A stretch of 64,000 nt of DNA from Dryas octopetala (lineage: Eukaryota; Streptophyta; Magnoliopsida; Rosales; Rosaceae). The position numbers and the translations under genes were made by a program. This document shows, in pieces, positions 1 through 13,856 of this stretch (positions are counted from its first letter, which is position 1; the number at the start of each line of letters is the position of its first letter). Where the stretch lies: the NCBI GenBank assembly GCA_963921425.1, contig OY992839.1, positions 14,115,409 to 14,179,408 on the forward strand. Direction: 5' to 3'. A model generated the notes under the pieces. It searched no databases. It was not told the origin of the DNA and was given only the letters and a program-made list of their open reading frames with translations.

Positions 1-911
1 TAAGTATGGCCCAAATATGGGAGAATGATTAATTATCCTATTCCCACTACTTATTATGCCCAACAAACGGGTCCAAAAAGAAGAGCCCAATAGTCCATCA
101 ATATATGTATAAACATTCCAATTTACAATTTAAATTATACTCAAATTTGAGCCAAGATTTAAATAGCGTGTCAAGCCCAACTCTATGCAATATTAATAAA
201 TAAAGAGTGACTCTGTTGACAATGATGATTTGGTCTAATGGATGATACCCAATCTTTCTTTGTTAGAGTTGAGGTATTGAGTTCAAATTTCTTTCCAGTT
301 GATTAGTCTCGAAAAAAAAAAAAAAATCCATATTTGCCTAATTAATATTGAAAACTTTAAAAGTTTCTTTACAAACCCAACCAAAAGTTATAAAAATACT
401 TAAAATATCCTTACAAAATATTTATTTTTTTCATTTTTCTTTTATAAATAAAAACTAAAAAATTAAAAGTATAAAAAAAAAAAATGAAGTTGGCTGCATG
501 CCCTCCACACAACCTCACTACACTCATCTCCCTAGACCCTTCTCCCTCCCTCCCTCACTACACTCATCTCCATAAAAATGAATAACTGACACTGAGGAAG
601 CTGGGCCATTGTATAGACTAATAATATGATTTGGATTGGTAGGTGTCCGGGTTTGTAATGAGGTCACCCATATATTGTTAATTAGATTTCTTGGCCCAAA
701 AGGTTTCTATTTTAATATTCAAATAATTTGTTTTTTCCATTTGATTTTGGGATTATCAACATGGTTTTTATCACAAAACTTATTACAATCATACAAAGCC
801 CAATTTGAAAAGTCATTAACACAACCTACCTACACTAATTTTATCACGTATTGACACATGCACACACTTCACTTGTAGTTATAGTTTTTATTCTTGTATT
901 TATTGTTATGT
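1..911. other. AT-rich intergenic DNA
   Basis: No convincing gene is visible. The stretch is AT-rich, with several GCCCA motifs in the first 185 bases (TGGGC on the other strand, the site II type found in plant housekeeping promoters), so it could be the edge of a promoter for a leftward gene outside the window. A CT-rich tract with the direct repeat 'cactacactcatctcc' lies near 515-571. A SINE-like relic is listed separately. Confidence 0.5.
228..316 (+). repeat. tRNA-derived SINE-like relic
   Basis: Positions 230-243 (tggtctaatggatg) resemble an RNA polymerase III box A, and about 273-291 (core gagttcaaatt) resembles a box B about 35 bases later. A run of about 15 A follows at 312-326. This order is that of a plant tRNA-derived SINE. 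The copy is short and no clear target duplication was found, so it may be truncated or chance. Confidence 0.35.
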
Positions 912-920
912 TTTGTAAAT

Positions 921-2086
921 GAGAAATTTCATTGAATAACCCCTTTTGAATAACTACTTTTTTAATCCTTTTCAGCCAACTCTTACTTTTATGACTCTTT
1001 GACCTCTTTTCGGACAAAAATACCCTTTTAGTCGCCACTTGGTTGACATGTCGACACTCTGTTGATCAAAAACTTTATTTTAACAAAAATGTAAAAAAAG
1101 GTAGAAAATGATGAATATGATGAACTGGCTATAGCACCATCTAAAGTGGCTGTAGCACCATTTGTCGACCATGTGTCGATCACTTTTCGACCATTTGTCA
1201 ACCATGTATCGACGACTATTTGTCGACCATTTCAGATCTGAAACAACAAGCCCAGGCCAAAATTTCAAATCTGGAACATTAAACCCAAATCAAAATTTCA
1301 TATCTGGAACAACAAACTCATGTCGGAATTTTATGGAACAACATATCCAGATCGGAGTTTGTTAAACTCAGATCTAAAAATGAAAAAATTGACAGAATAA
1401 TCTGAATTTATTAAAGTTTCCAAGTCTCAATCCAAGGTTTTTCCTTTTTGTTGCTCAATAATGATTACAATGTTCTTGATAATCTTTTTCCCCGATTACA
1501 TCCAAAACCCACAAAATTTCAAAAAAAAAAAAAGAGAAGTTAGTAAACAAAAGAAACCCAATTGAAATGAGATGTAATAAAAAATCAGACGGGAAGCTTG
1601 GTGACGTCGACGACGGTTTAGGGGGAGGAGGAGGAGGTGGAGGCGTAGGAAGGGATGCAGTGGTTGTTGAGGTTGACGGAGCGAGAGAAGAGCATGAGAG
1701 CGGTCGTGGGCTTCCTCCAGCGACAAGTTCAAGTCGTGGTCGTCGTGGGTTGAGAGGTTGATGCACGAACACCGCTCCAGCGACTTTTGTAAGACTTGGT
1801 TTCGCTGGTTTTGTTGGATTCTACTTGGATTTTGGCGTTCCTTCTTTATAGGGAGAATTGCAGAGAATTGGGAGAAGGGAGGGAGGTGGTATTCCTTCTC
1901 TTGATAATCTTATCTTGCCAACGATAGCTCAAATATGGTGGGGGAGAGAGGTGGGTTGGTCTAGATATATGGGTGGGTGGGTGGATGGGTTTAGATCTGT
2001 GATCTGTGGAGAAGAAGAAGAGGATGTCGATGTGGGTGGGAGAGAGAAGGGCTTTTTTGTCCTAAAAGGGCTAAATGAAATTTCCC
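921..2086. mobile_element. Non-autonomous Mutator-like element
   Basis: The ends are inverted copies: gagaaatttcatt at the left and, on the other strand, gggaaatttcatt at the right, with further related sequence inside. It is flanked by a perfect 9-bp direct repeat, tttgtaaat, at 912-920 and 2087-2095, the duplication size typical of Mutator-like elements. The centre (about 1590-2050) is GC-rich and open on both strands with low-complexity Pro/Gly/Ser translations, a composition often seen in Mutator-like and Pack-MULE elements. No transposase is visible, so it would depend on a helper. Confidence 0.8.
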
Positions 2087-5000
2087 TTTGTAAATAAACA
2101 CTTGCTTTAATTTATGTAATTCCTTTGGATTTTCTTAACTAATATTTTGGATTTTAAGATGAATTTTTAACGCCATGTTTTTATTCCATGTACATTGAGC
2201 GTGTAATAACCTAATTTTTAAGACCATCTTATTTTGGTGTTTAATAAAAATGTTCATGTATATAGTTATAGTTTTATTTATATATTTTGTATTTATATAC
2301 TTATATTATATTTATATTTACATTTTAATTATGTTATAATATATATATAAACTTATATTAAAAAAAAAAATTATTTTAACTTAACTTTTCTCCAGTAGGA
2401 GGTAAGTTTGAAGAGGTGTGTGTGCTGCTGGGCGGTGGAAAAGGTGTGTGTGTGTGTTTAGTGTTATAAGCTGGATTTGGCTAGCAAACCCGAGAAATAG
2501 AGAAAGAAGAGAAGAGGAAGAAGAAAGAAAGCGAAAGAAAAGGAGAGAAACCGAGAGAGAAGAAGAAGAGAAAGAAAGGAAAAACTAGAGAAGGGGAGAA
2601 GTAGAAAGAAGAGTAATAGAGAAAGAAAGAAGGGAAAGAGGTAAGCTCCACCTCCTTATGCTATGTTTTTCTTAGAATTCGAAGTTATTTTGATTTTTGA
2701 TTTGTGTGAGGTTAAGTTATTGATTATAGAGTTTGATATGATCACAAACATATAGGAAGTAGAGAATAAATGGAGGAGAACTCGGGTTGGGTGTGCTGAG
2801 TAAATTTTTGATATTTGGGGTTTTGATTTCTATCTTGGTTGAAGGTTGGGTGTTTGATTTGGAGGCTTTAAACATGTTTTTGGAAGCTTAAGAAACTGAT
2901 TTTGGGTGTTGAATTCGAAAGAAATTGAGGTTGGTTTGAAAGTGGAAATTCTAAAAATTTATGGAAAATTGAACAGTTTCAGGTACCATACTTTGGGGCT
3001 AATTATCTGGAGTTTTACCCGTTGATTTTTAGTGATCGTTATATGGTTGTAATGAGAAGATGCAGAGCTTTAAAAAGAGTATAGGTTTGCTCAATTTAGT
3101 GATGCTTTAATAGGTCAACCGTTAGTTCAAAGTTGAGATAAAATAAAGAAAATCTGGAAAAACATGGGCTAAAGGAAGAAAATGATGTACAGTGTCGCTG
3201 ACAACCCCCACTCGCACCACAGGCGAGTGGCAGCGTGTGCGTGCGGCAGCTTTCGGCAGCTCTGGTCACCGAAAAAAGGTCCTTCCCCACAATGTTTTCG
3301 ATTTCGAGTCCGATGGTGGCCTCTATTTTGTGATTCGAGGTCCCTAATGTAGCGTTTTCCCTACACACACTAGGATAAGAGAGTGAGCGACTTTTGTTCA
3401 ATATTTAATTGTGATTTTTTGTTTTTTTTTTTGTACGAGATTAGATTTGGAGAACGACCCGAAGACATGAGACTATTTCTAGCGGCTGAGTAAGCTCATA
3501 TTTGAGGTAGAGAGATCTGGGGAACCTTTGACTATGAATTGATTTGATTGAATCTTTGTTGAAAAAAATATTATATGCGTGATACATGAATTATATGAAT
3601 TATGTGAATTATGTGAATTTGTATGAAGTATATGGAATTAGTTTGTTATTTATATAATAGTTATATTAATTAGTAATGCATTATTTGAAGGTGCATTTAT
3701 TTGAACCTATAGCATGATTCATAGAGAGATGGAAACACGTATTGATCGAGTAGAATTATACGTCATAGAAATAGAAACGACAAGTCTTGAGATCGTTGTT
3801 TTCCTAGACATGGGCTAAGAAAAAGGCCCAACAAATTAGAAACGCGAAAAGTCTAATGGATGGGACGAGACCCAAAGATGGGCTCGAGACCAAATTAAGG
3901 GACCACGGCTTAATTGTGAGCTTGGCGACCAATGGGCCAAGGCCGATAAGGCTTGGTGACCAAGAGAAGCGAGGCCAGGCTAGGCTAGCATTGGCTTATA
4001 CACAGGTTAGTAGCTTGTGATGGACCATGGGTTAGCACCCATGGATATGAGCGCTTGATATCATAAAAGCGCAAGGCGTAAGAGGGTCTTGGTGCAAGAA
4101 GCGTGCAAGGCTAAGGATAACCTAGCCTTGGCACCAATAGAAGGCCCAAGTTAAATGATATAAGCTCAGGGCTTCATTGTAGAGGAGTCTCAGGGAAGCT
4201 TTGGGGAATGGGGCGCTATGGAGATGGCCTAGTACCGGTGTCAACCCAGGATGACACTTAGGGACCCATAGAGTCCTAGGTGGTGAGATTCGTAGGCGAC
4301 TAGGGTGGAATGGATGGGCTTTTTAGTTAGAAGGCCTAGTTTGCGCGAGAGTTGGCCTAGGGTTTAGGTTTTAGGGTTTAGAATTGGCTTAGAAGGAAGC
4401 GTGTTCTACTTGGACAAGGAATCATGGCCTAGCCTAAGTTAGACTTAGGCGACAAGTTATTAGGAACCCCAATTTGACAAGGAGTACTAGAAGACCATCG
4501 GCCATAATCATTATAAATAGGGCACACTAGCCCTCAGGTATGATATGCAACCTTAACTCTCTAAACTACTATGAAGGTGATTATTGACTTGAGTGTCGGA
4601 GGGTCCTTGGCCGGTACTACACTGGTGCCTCCTTACGCTTAATGTTGTTTGCCTTAGTGTGTAGGGTAGAATGAGAGTGACGTAGTGATCGATATAGACC
4701 TTGAAGTAGAGGCCAGAGGCTATACTAATGGCTTGACAAAATTTATGCATCAACATTGGTGGTGAGAAAGGATTAGGAGTAAATTTAAATTTCATAGTGT
4801 GCGTGGGGAGTGAAACCCCTTCTGTTGCGTATGGATAAAATGATCTATTTTCCCAAAGCGCATTAGGACCTTCGATGCGTTCAAAGTTAGAATGTCTTGC
4901 ACTTTAGTTGCGGATTGAAGTGAAGACGTGTTGCAATTTACTTTTCAAGGGATTATTAAACAAATGCAGCATAACATTCATGCATCAGTAGTATTATTAT

Positions 5001-5339
5001 ATTATATATATTATTTGTTACATGTTGTGTGTTTTCACTAACCTTCAGTTTAATCAATCTGCATGAAAAGGTTGTACGTCCTTACTGAGCGGTTGGTGCT
5101 CACCCCCTCATAGACTTTGCAAGTAGTGCAAAAATCGACCTGGAGTAATTAATGTGATTAGGCGTGAACTAAGTCAGAGTTGATTTGATTTTGATTTTGA
5201 TTTTGAAACTGAGAAGGATGTAATGTACAAAAGTACGACTTATTTAGTATATTAAACTTGAATCCAGTTTGTGGCACAATAATAGCACGAAGTTTATTTC
5301 TATTTATTTATTTCCTCCGTCACATTCTGATTATAGAAG

Positions 5340-6230
5340 TATTTACACCCTTTTTTGGTTTTGGGCCAAGATCACGGCAAAGCCCATCCCTTTATTAATA
5401 AAGCCCAATGGATGCCGCCCAAGTTTTTTTTATGCAAGCAACCCCAAGAGTCAAAGCCCAATTCGAAAAGATCAATTAAGAGAAGTCCAGCGCCGCCGAG
5501 AATCCTTGAAAGATTAGGAGTTTTGAATACGACAAGAATCCAGTAACTTGGGTGGAAATAAATGAAAAAATCAAGAAGGAAATAGAAGTTCAAAGTCAAA
5601 TAGGAAAGGGTCTCTAACCCTAAAAGTTTATTACTATATAAAGCAAAGCATTAGAAGGAAAATGCTTTCTCCAACACATTCAACACAACTCAACTCAAAT
5701 CTCAGATCAAACATCTTGCTTTCTCAAGTTCTTCAAGCTCTCACGCAAAATGTTCCTTTTGTTTTAGCTTTACTAGGATGTCATTGTTCTTAGTATTTGA
5801 TTTCTTTTGTTTTAATCCTGGTTTTTCATGTCTTTTCCTCATGAGATTTGTTATTAGAACTACCATTGTTACTCGTTTTTAAGATAATCAGATTATCCAT
5901 ACATTTACATCAAAGTTCATAGTTTCTCGTTACATCCAATTACTCAAGCACCTATTCATCGCATCTTTACTTTCGAGCACACCGTTGTAGTCACACCAAG
6001 TAATTAGAAGTCCTTGAGGATCAAGGCGAGTTTCTTGTTCCTTTCTCGCCGAACAATTGTTTAGTTAGGAGATCAATTTCACGGCGCAGTATATCAATTA
6101 ATCCAGTTATAAATTATGTCCACGGCTTTTTGGCCGAAAGACAGTGGCACGCCTGCAAGTTTATTTAAAGGACTATCAGTGTTCTAACCAATTATCTCGG
6201 CAATCTCTGCCGTAATTTTTAAGGGTAACA
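5340..6230 (+). repeat. 5' LTR of the Tat-lineage element
   Basis: It matches 20399-21302 along its whole length. It starts tatttacaccc (the 3' copy has tgtttgcaccc) and ends gggtaaca. A TATA box (tatataaa, about 5635-5642) would place the start of the element's transcript in the following CT/CA-rich stretch. Confidence 0.9.
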
Positions 6231-6235
6231 TAATT

Positions 6236-6253
6236 TGGCATGCCCGGTGGGAA
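6236..6253 (+). other. Probable primer binding site
   Basis: The bases tggcatgcccggtgggaa begin five bases after the 5' LTR with TGG, complementary to a tRNA CCA end. I could not assign the tRNA. Confidence 0.6.
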
Positions 6254-6269
6254 CTCATTCATTGGTGGA

Positions 6270-8880
6270 TGACTGTAACAAGATCGTTTAACAAAACGAT
6301 TGAAGATTTTCTCGAAGAAGTTAAGCAGCACGGAGTGACTTACGATGAAATTACAGGGATAATGGCCGAACATGGCATAACTCCAACTAATGATATGTCG
6401 ATTGAGCAAGAGCGGGCTGCAGCGGCTACCAAAGCCAGAGCGGCCGAAGATCGAGCGACGACACAAGCTGCCGAGGATTGGAACACTCAAAGGATAACGA
6501 CTGAAATCCAAGTGGTGCAGAATAACATGAACATAATAGAAGCGACCTTCGGCGGCATTGAGACGAATTTGGGACACAGGATGCAGGTCATGCAAGCCGG
6601 TATTGAAGGCAGTATCTCTACCTTAACTGCGACCATGACGGCAAACTTGGAATGAATAGGGGATAACTTGACCGTAAGTATCGAACCTATGCACCAGACC
6701 ATGTGCGCTGTTTTGCAGGTTCAGAACCAAAGGTTGGCTGCCCACGACCAACTCCAACTTCACGGCGGGCCAATACCACCTCCGCCAGAAAACGAAAACA
6801 ACTTGAGGCCGATGTTTCAACTACTTCCTTAAGAGTAGGAACCTGTTCTGCCGACTCAGCAGCAATGCTATATTGCATCTCACGACAGAAACAACCGTAA
6901 TGGTAATGGCAACGGCAATGAAAATAATAGAGGTCAAAGAGTCATGCCGAGGGTTCCATTCAGAGACACCGAAGAGGAGGCAGCGCATTACGCTAACCAC
7001 GACCACCATGTCACTATGGCCACAGTGGAAAATCTTCTTCAAGATTATATGGGAGATCAGAGAAGGCACCAAAGGCCGACATACACTTTGCCATTCACGG
7101 CCATGGTTTTGAATTACAAGTATCCGAGGAATTTTAGGCAACCAAATTTTACTGTTTTCTCTGCTGAGGATGATAGAGTTTCTTTGGTGTAGCACATTGC
7201 TAAGTTTATATCTCGGTGCGGTGAACACGGCCGAGAGGGACCATTGAAGATGAAGATGTTTGTTACTTCCCTGACAGGGGTTGCGTTTAAGTGGTTCATG
7301 GCCTTGCGCCCAAACACTATAGCTACATGGAGAGAGTTAGAAGATGCCTTCCATGAGCAATTCTATCGTTATGAGAAGGAAGTTTATGTTGCCGACCTCG
7401 AGAAGCTGTACTAGAAGGAGAACGAGTCAGCTTCGGCGCACATTACAAGGTTCAGAAGGGCTAGGATGAACTGCCGAGTGCCCTTGGCTGAGAAGGAGTT
7501 TGCCAAGCTTACCCAGGCCGGGCTGGCCTTGAATATAGGAAACACTTCAAAGGGGTGAACTTTCGAGATCTTTATGAATTGGTTGATAGGGTGACACGTT
7601 TTGAATCATTGATTAAGGAAGAGATCAGAAGAGGGTCACGGCCAGGGTAGGTAAGGCCACGGCGATGAACTTCTTAGGTACAGGAGAGGAATCATCAGAA
7701 GAGGTTGAAGTATTTCTCGCTGAGATCAATATTGAGAAACCTTATGAATGCTCAGCCTTAGCTAGACCGCCACCGGAAAAGCCAAGATCAACTGACCAAG
7801 TGATTTCCTACCAAGTGCAGAGCAATACTCTCAGGTTGAATGTAACTTGTCGAAGGCCGATCAGATTTTTGAGAAAATGTGAGAAAATAAAATCATCACA
7901 TTGCCAGCAGACTATGTGAGTTCGTCGAAGAAGAACTGGCCTGGAAGGTATTTTTCAAGTACAAGGTACATGTGTGAGGTTGGTATCGAAGAATTCCTCA
8001 AGGAGGCTGTTGGAATCATAAAGGATCCCACAAAAGAAGAAAAAGAAAAGTCTTAAATGATACAGGAGGAGAGACCTCGGCGAGAGATATTGCCGAGTCA
8101 AATAGAAATAATTTCGGCAAAGGAGTTTCGAAGGGCATCGCTAGAAAAAAGAATTTTTTGAAAAGAAAAGAGATCAAAACCTGGCAACCTAAGACCACGG
8201 CGCAAGAAAGGTCTAGTGTGCGAAGACGTTTGGAGTTTGATGGGGCGCAACGTAGTTACTTACCTCAGGGGGCACGGCGAGAAGAGCCAGTTAAGCCACG
8301 GTCGCCACCAAGAACTTTTAAACCACCAATGCCGAGGGATAATAGGTGGTATTAGCAAAGAAGGAACGAGGCCATTAAAGCCATGACTAAAACGCAATTC
8401 AAGAGGTTTCAGAGAAAAATAGTTACATTCAGGGCAGTAAATAAGAATGAAGGTGTAACTTTATAAAGAAAGATCGAGTCTGAACCAACTATTCAAATCG
8501 CACAATCGACTTCGGCGGGTTTGCGGGTAAGGCTTGAAGGAGAAAACCCAAAGCAGCCAAGGGCAAAATAGATTCTAACTAAGCAAGGAAAGCTCCCACT
8601 CAGAGGGCAAGAGTCAAAAACAATCCCGGCCAAGGAGAGATTGGGTAACCGAGAACTGGAATTAGCCGTAAAGGAGACTCCTATAGATCAAAGAGAAAAA
8701 CAGATCTCGTTAAAATAAAGTTTGGATGTCCTCCAGCCAAACCTAGAAGTTGACGTACCCATAGCACAAAACCAAAGGGAAAAACAGCGACCCAAACAGA
8801 ATAGGGTTTGGAATTTTGGCTCGATGGAATTCAAAGTCGAGGATGAAACTGGTTTGACGGAAGCTAAGTGCAACGTGGTG
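6270..8880 (+). pseudogene. gag region of the Tat-lineage element, fossil
   Basis: This lies directly after the primer site, in the usual gag position. The first part encodes an Ala/Glu-rich, probably helical segment, followed by capsid-like sequence around 7000-7600 (including a tract on trapping and cleaving-type 'KWF' and 'RFRRARM' residues typical of retrotransposon gag) and a basic, low-complexity tail. It is a decayed copy with multiple breaks. Confidence 0.7.
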
Positions 8881-8949
8881 TGTACCTTACCGGCATAATT
8901 TGAGGCTCCACCCGACAAAAAGGGTTCCTTGAAGGGGATTTTGTTGATG

Positions 8950-11900
8950 AAGGATTGTCAGGAGTAGAAGTCAACGATGTGGATATCTCAGCCGAAGAGG
9001 AGATTGTTCAAGTGATTGGCAATGTCGCCATAACCAAGGCTGGCCGAGCATATTTCCAAAAGCCAACTAAAGAGATGGCATGCCAGTTGAAACCACTGTA
9101 CTTCACGGCACATATGGAAGGAGTGCCAGTTTCGAAGGTTATGATAGACAGTGGAGCTACGGTCAATGTTATTCCTTTTTGGTTAATAAGAAAATTTTAC
9201 AAGACAGAGGCATATCTTCTAAGCACTGACCTCGTGCTCACTGGTTTCACCGGGGAAAAGATGAAGGCAAAAGGTGTCTTACCTATGAAGCTTACTGTGG
9301 GGATAAGTCACGCCTTACAGCTTTTTATGTAGTTGAATCCACGACAAACTATAATCTGCTGCTCGGCCGAGACTGGATTCACTCCAATTTATGCGTACCG
9401 TCCTCTCTACACCAAGCATCGATATTTTGGAATGGCGACGAAGTTGAACTGGTTTTTACCAAGGGAAGGCCATTTGAAGCCATGACAGGGGTCGTCGAGG
9501 CCCAATACTACGATGACAATATGGGTTACTTAGTTTTTGAAGGGGCAGATGCAAATAGGTGACCAACAAGGGTCATAACTAACAAGAAGGTCAACCAGAT
9601 TGCCGAAATAGAAGTTCTCACGGCAGTCTTTACTCTATTCAAAAGAAATTTTTAGATGTTAGATGACCAGAAAAAAATAAAGGAGGTCTTGCTTGAAGGC
9701 CTTGCTAGAAGACTTAAGGTCCATAAGCAAAAGGAAACGGCGGTCAACGCCGAGTTCATCACTGAGAAAGATTAAGTCAGGTAGGAATGGAGAATTGATG
9801 ACTTAGATCCAGCTCCGGCCGAGCTTGAAGATTTAAAGGCTGAAGTTCAGGATCCATTGGAGGAGGTTAATTTGGGAACTGATGAATACCCGCGGCCAAT
9901 CTTTGTTAGCCAGTTGATCACGGCAGAATTGAGAAACGAACTAGTAGCACTCGTCAAAGAATACAAAGATTGCTTTGCATGGCATTACAGGGAGATGTCA
10001 GGTCTCGACCGCGAGTTGGTTGAACACAGGTTGAACCTTAGAGAAAATTTCAGGCCGTACGCCCAGCTGCCGAGACGTTTTGCAGTGGAAGTACAGCGGC
10101 GGATTAAAGATGAAATACGCAAACTCCACGAAGCGACATTCATTAGAACGGCGAAATACATTACTTGGGTTTCGAATGTAGTACATGTGCTAAAAAAGAA
10201 TGGCGAGTTAAGGGTGTGCGTGGACTTTAGAAACCTCAACCTCGCTATGCCCAAAGATGAATATCTAATGGCCATGGCTGATTTACTAGTTGATGGTGCG
10301 GCCAAACACGAGATCTTGTCCTTCATAGACAGCCACGTCTGTTACAATCAGAATTTCATCGCTGAGGAAGATGTACACAAATCTGCTTTTAGGTGTCCTC
10401 TGCCGATAGGAATTTATGAATGGATGATTATGCCTTTTGGTTTAAAGAATGTTGGGGCAATATATCAAAGGGTCATGAATGTAATTTTCCACGGACTAAT
10501 TGGCAAAACGGTTAAAGTCTACATAGATGATGTAGTGGTAAAATCTCAGTCAAAGGCGGGTCATTTAGATGATTTACGGCAAGCTTTTGAGAGAATGAGG
10601 AAGAACAACCTAAAAATGAACCCTCAGAAATGTGCCTTTGGAGTTTCCACCGGCAACTTCCTGGGTTTCTTAGTACACCAGAAAGGGATCGAGGTCGATA
10701 AGAATAAGGCCCGAGCCATTATTGAAGCCCTGACGCCAAGTAATAAAAAGGAATTGCAATCCTTACTTGGGAAAATCAACTTCTTGCGGCGGTTTATATC
10801 AAATATGGCCAGGAAAATACGGTCATTCTCAACTCTTTTAAAACTCAAGGGAGCAGACAAACTTTTTTGGGAAAATGAGCACCTGGAAGCATTTGAAGCA
10901 ATTAAGGCGTATCTGGTTCAGCCTCCAGTTTTAGTACCTCCTTGCTGCAATGGAGATCTAAAATTATACATCTCCGCGGCAGAAAAGTCAATTGGAGCGT
11001 TATTGGCTCAAGACAATGATGAATGTAAGGAACAAGCTATCCACTATCTCAGCCGAACTCTTCAAGAAGTGGAAACAAGATATTCACCAGTGGAGAAACT
11101 TTATTTAGCTCTCTATTTTGCCTTGACCAAGCTTCGCCACTATTTAATCCAAACTACAGTTTTAGTTATTTCCCAAACAGATGTATTCAAATACATGCTC
11201 ACACAGCCAATCATACACGGCCAAATTGGGAAATGGACCATGGCGTTATCAGAATTCGATCTGAAATACATTCCTTAGAAAGCAATGAAGGGGCAAGCCT
11301 TAGCTGATTTTCTGGCACACCACCCATCCAAGGAAATTGAAGACATGGGCGAGGTCGATGTAGGCATGGTCATGACAAATTACGTGGAGATTGAGCCGTG
11401 AGAGCTTTGGTTTGATGGGTCAAGCCCAGATGGCTCGGCAGGAGCTGGAATAATCATTATGTCTCCCCAAGGAATGAAATACCAGTTCGCTTTCCAATTG
11501 GATTTCGCATGCACAAATAACCAAGCAGAATACGAGGCATTGTTAATTGGCATTGAAATATTAAGGGAGTTGGGGGCAAAATATGTGGTCGTGTTCGGAG
11601 ATTCTTTACTCATCATTAATCAGATGCTTGGTAGGTACCGTTGTTTAGATCCAATTCTCAGCCAATATTGGGCAGTAATTACTCAAATCGTGGGAGACTC
11701 GCCGAATTTTGAAGCTGATGAGATGGCAAAGATCGCGTTAAGAGTGACAATTCCTGAGGGTGCCGAATCAAGAACTATCAAGATAGAACGGCGAGAGTTA
11801 CCACATGCATTAAAAAGGGTCAGACCCAGCGCAATATGTTGCATCCACAAGCGTCAATGATTGGAGATGGCCGCTATTCCGATACTTGAAAAATCATCAC

Positions 11901-13020
11901 CGTCCTCACCCAAGGAAAACAAGATCAAGCCAAGAATTATGTCTTGGTAGACAAGGATCTGTACAGAAGTAGTAGAGAGGAATTGTTAATGAAGTGTTTG
12001 GGCGAGCAAGAGGCGCGGGTTGTTATGATCGAAGTCCACGGCGGCGTTTGTGGTGCTCATCAGTCGGGTCACAAAATGAGATCGCTGATTCACAGGCACG
12101 GCTATTACTGAACGAGCATACTAAAAGATTGCATTGAATTTTCTAAAGCATGTGTCCTATGCTAGATGTGCGGCCCAATTCAACATGTCCGAGCTGCGTC
12201 TCTAAATCCGAGTTCGAGCGCCGAGCACAAGTTCATCTGGTTGCTACAGACTATTTTACCAAATGGGTAGAAGCCGAGCCTATGAAGATGGTCACCTACG
12301 CTGAGGTAATTTAATTTATCAGGGAAAAGATAATTGATCATTTTGAGTTGCCTGAGACCATAGTTATAGATCGCGGCACAATGTTATTAGCAAGACAAAT
12401 GCAAAATTTCGCCGCAGAACAAGGATTTGTCCTACAACATTCAACGCCGTATTATGCGCAAGCCAATGGCCAAGCTGAATCAAGCAACAAGATCCTTAAG
12501 GCCATCATTCATAAAATAATTAAAGATAAACCTAGAACCTGGCATGAAAAACTATATAGTGCTTTATTTAGGACTTCGAAGTGCACGGCGACAGGGACCA
12601 CACCATTTGCATTGACTTACGGCCATGATGTTGTCTTTCCTTTGGAAGTGACAATTAAGTTTTTAAGGGTAGTTCAAAAACATAATCTTTCAGTCGAAAA
12701 TTATAATCAAGCTATGATTCAAGAATTAGAAAATTTGGATGAAGCACGTTTCGCCGCACTCAAGCAGGATGCAAGTACAAAAAATAAAGGTGGTAAAAGC
12801 ATACAATAAGAAGACTCGGCATAAATCTTTTGCTCAAGGAGATGAAGTGTTTAAAGTAATCTTACCCATCAGTCAGAAGCGTCGAGTTACGGGCAAATGG
12901 ACCCCTACTTGGGAAGGGCCATTTTTGGTGGAACAAGTTTTAGGAAAATAGGCTTATCAGTTAATGAATATTAATGGAGAAGTGCATGCAGCGCCAATCA
13001 ATGACCAGTTTTTAAAAAGA
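8950..13020 (+). pseudogene. pol region of the Tat-lineage element, fossil
   Basis: Parts in order: an aspartic protease segment with DSGA near 9150; reverse transcriptase about 9990-10700 with the YIDD catalytic motif near 10520; a first RNase H about 10950-11270; a second, archaeal-type RNase H about 11400-11700 (FDGSSPDGSAGAG and the NNQAEYEAL motif); and an integrase core plus C-terminal part about 12200-13010. The order protease-RT-RNaseH-aRNaseH-integrase is that of the Tat lineage. The region is broken in several places; RT with the first RNase H is the best preserved part. Confidence 0.88.
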
Positions 13021-13814
13021 TATTTCCCATCTACATGGGAGGGCATAACTTTAAAAAAAAAAAAAAATTGCAGACATTCTTTCAAGAAATCTCTTCTTTC
13101 ATTAAGTTAGGAAGTGAAAATATTACATCACAACCAAATAGGGCCGAAGAAAAGAAGAAAAAACTATAGGCTAAATATATGGCCGGATGACTGATTTTAA
13201 TGCCTCCCAGCTCCCGACACCAGCTTGCTCTATTGAGTCGCGTTCCCTCTTATGTTGCCGAAAATCATCCACCATGGACTTTAGCGTTTGATACACGGCG
13301 ACATAATCTTTGATATCCAAAAGTGTTTGACGAATCTTTTGAGAGTTTTCCTCTTTTTCTTTCTTCAATGATGCCACCTTAGCCTCAGCTTCGGCGGTCC
13401 TCTGGTCAATAGTAGACTGGACTAGTCTCAGCTCTTTGTATTCTTCAGTTTTAGGCTGAATTTTGGCCGCCAAGTCTTCAAGTTGTTTAGCCGCCTCGCG
13501 CTCTATTGTGATCTCATGAGTAACTTTACGAGCAATCTGAAGATCAGTCTCGGTGGCGGCAAGTTTGCTCTTTATTAGATTTGTAAAGGAGATTTTGAAA
13601 ATCCCGGCACCGAGGAGGATTTTGATTAAGGAAGAGAAGCGCACAAGATTTTCTTCTTAACGAATGATGGGCGCGTCAAGAGCAAGCAGGCCTTTTATTG
13701 TCTCCATTGCTGAGATCACGGCCGGAGTTTTTGGTGGACTGGAAGCTTTATGAGGAGGAGAGGAAAAGTTTCCAAGAATTCAGCCAAACCTGTCTCCACA
13801 TCCAATGTGAACTA

Positions 13815-13854
<40 letters not shown>
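13815..13854 (+). repeat. Poly(A) tract
   Basis: A run of about 40 A inside the Tat-lineage element, at the downstream side of the antisense coiled-coil segment. It is a simple repeat with no sign of function. Confidence 0.9.

Positions 13855-13856
<2 letters not shown>

Noticed and set aside
9857-11278. 473-residue frame as a host protein
   Set aside because: It is reverse transcriptase and RNase H of the Tat element.
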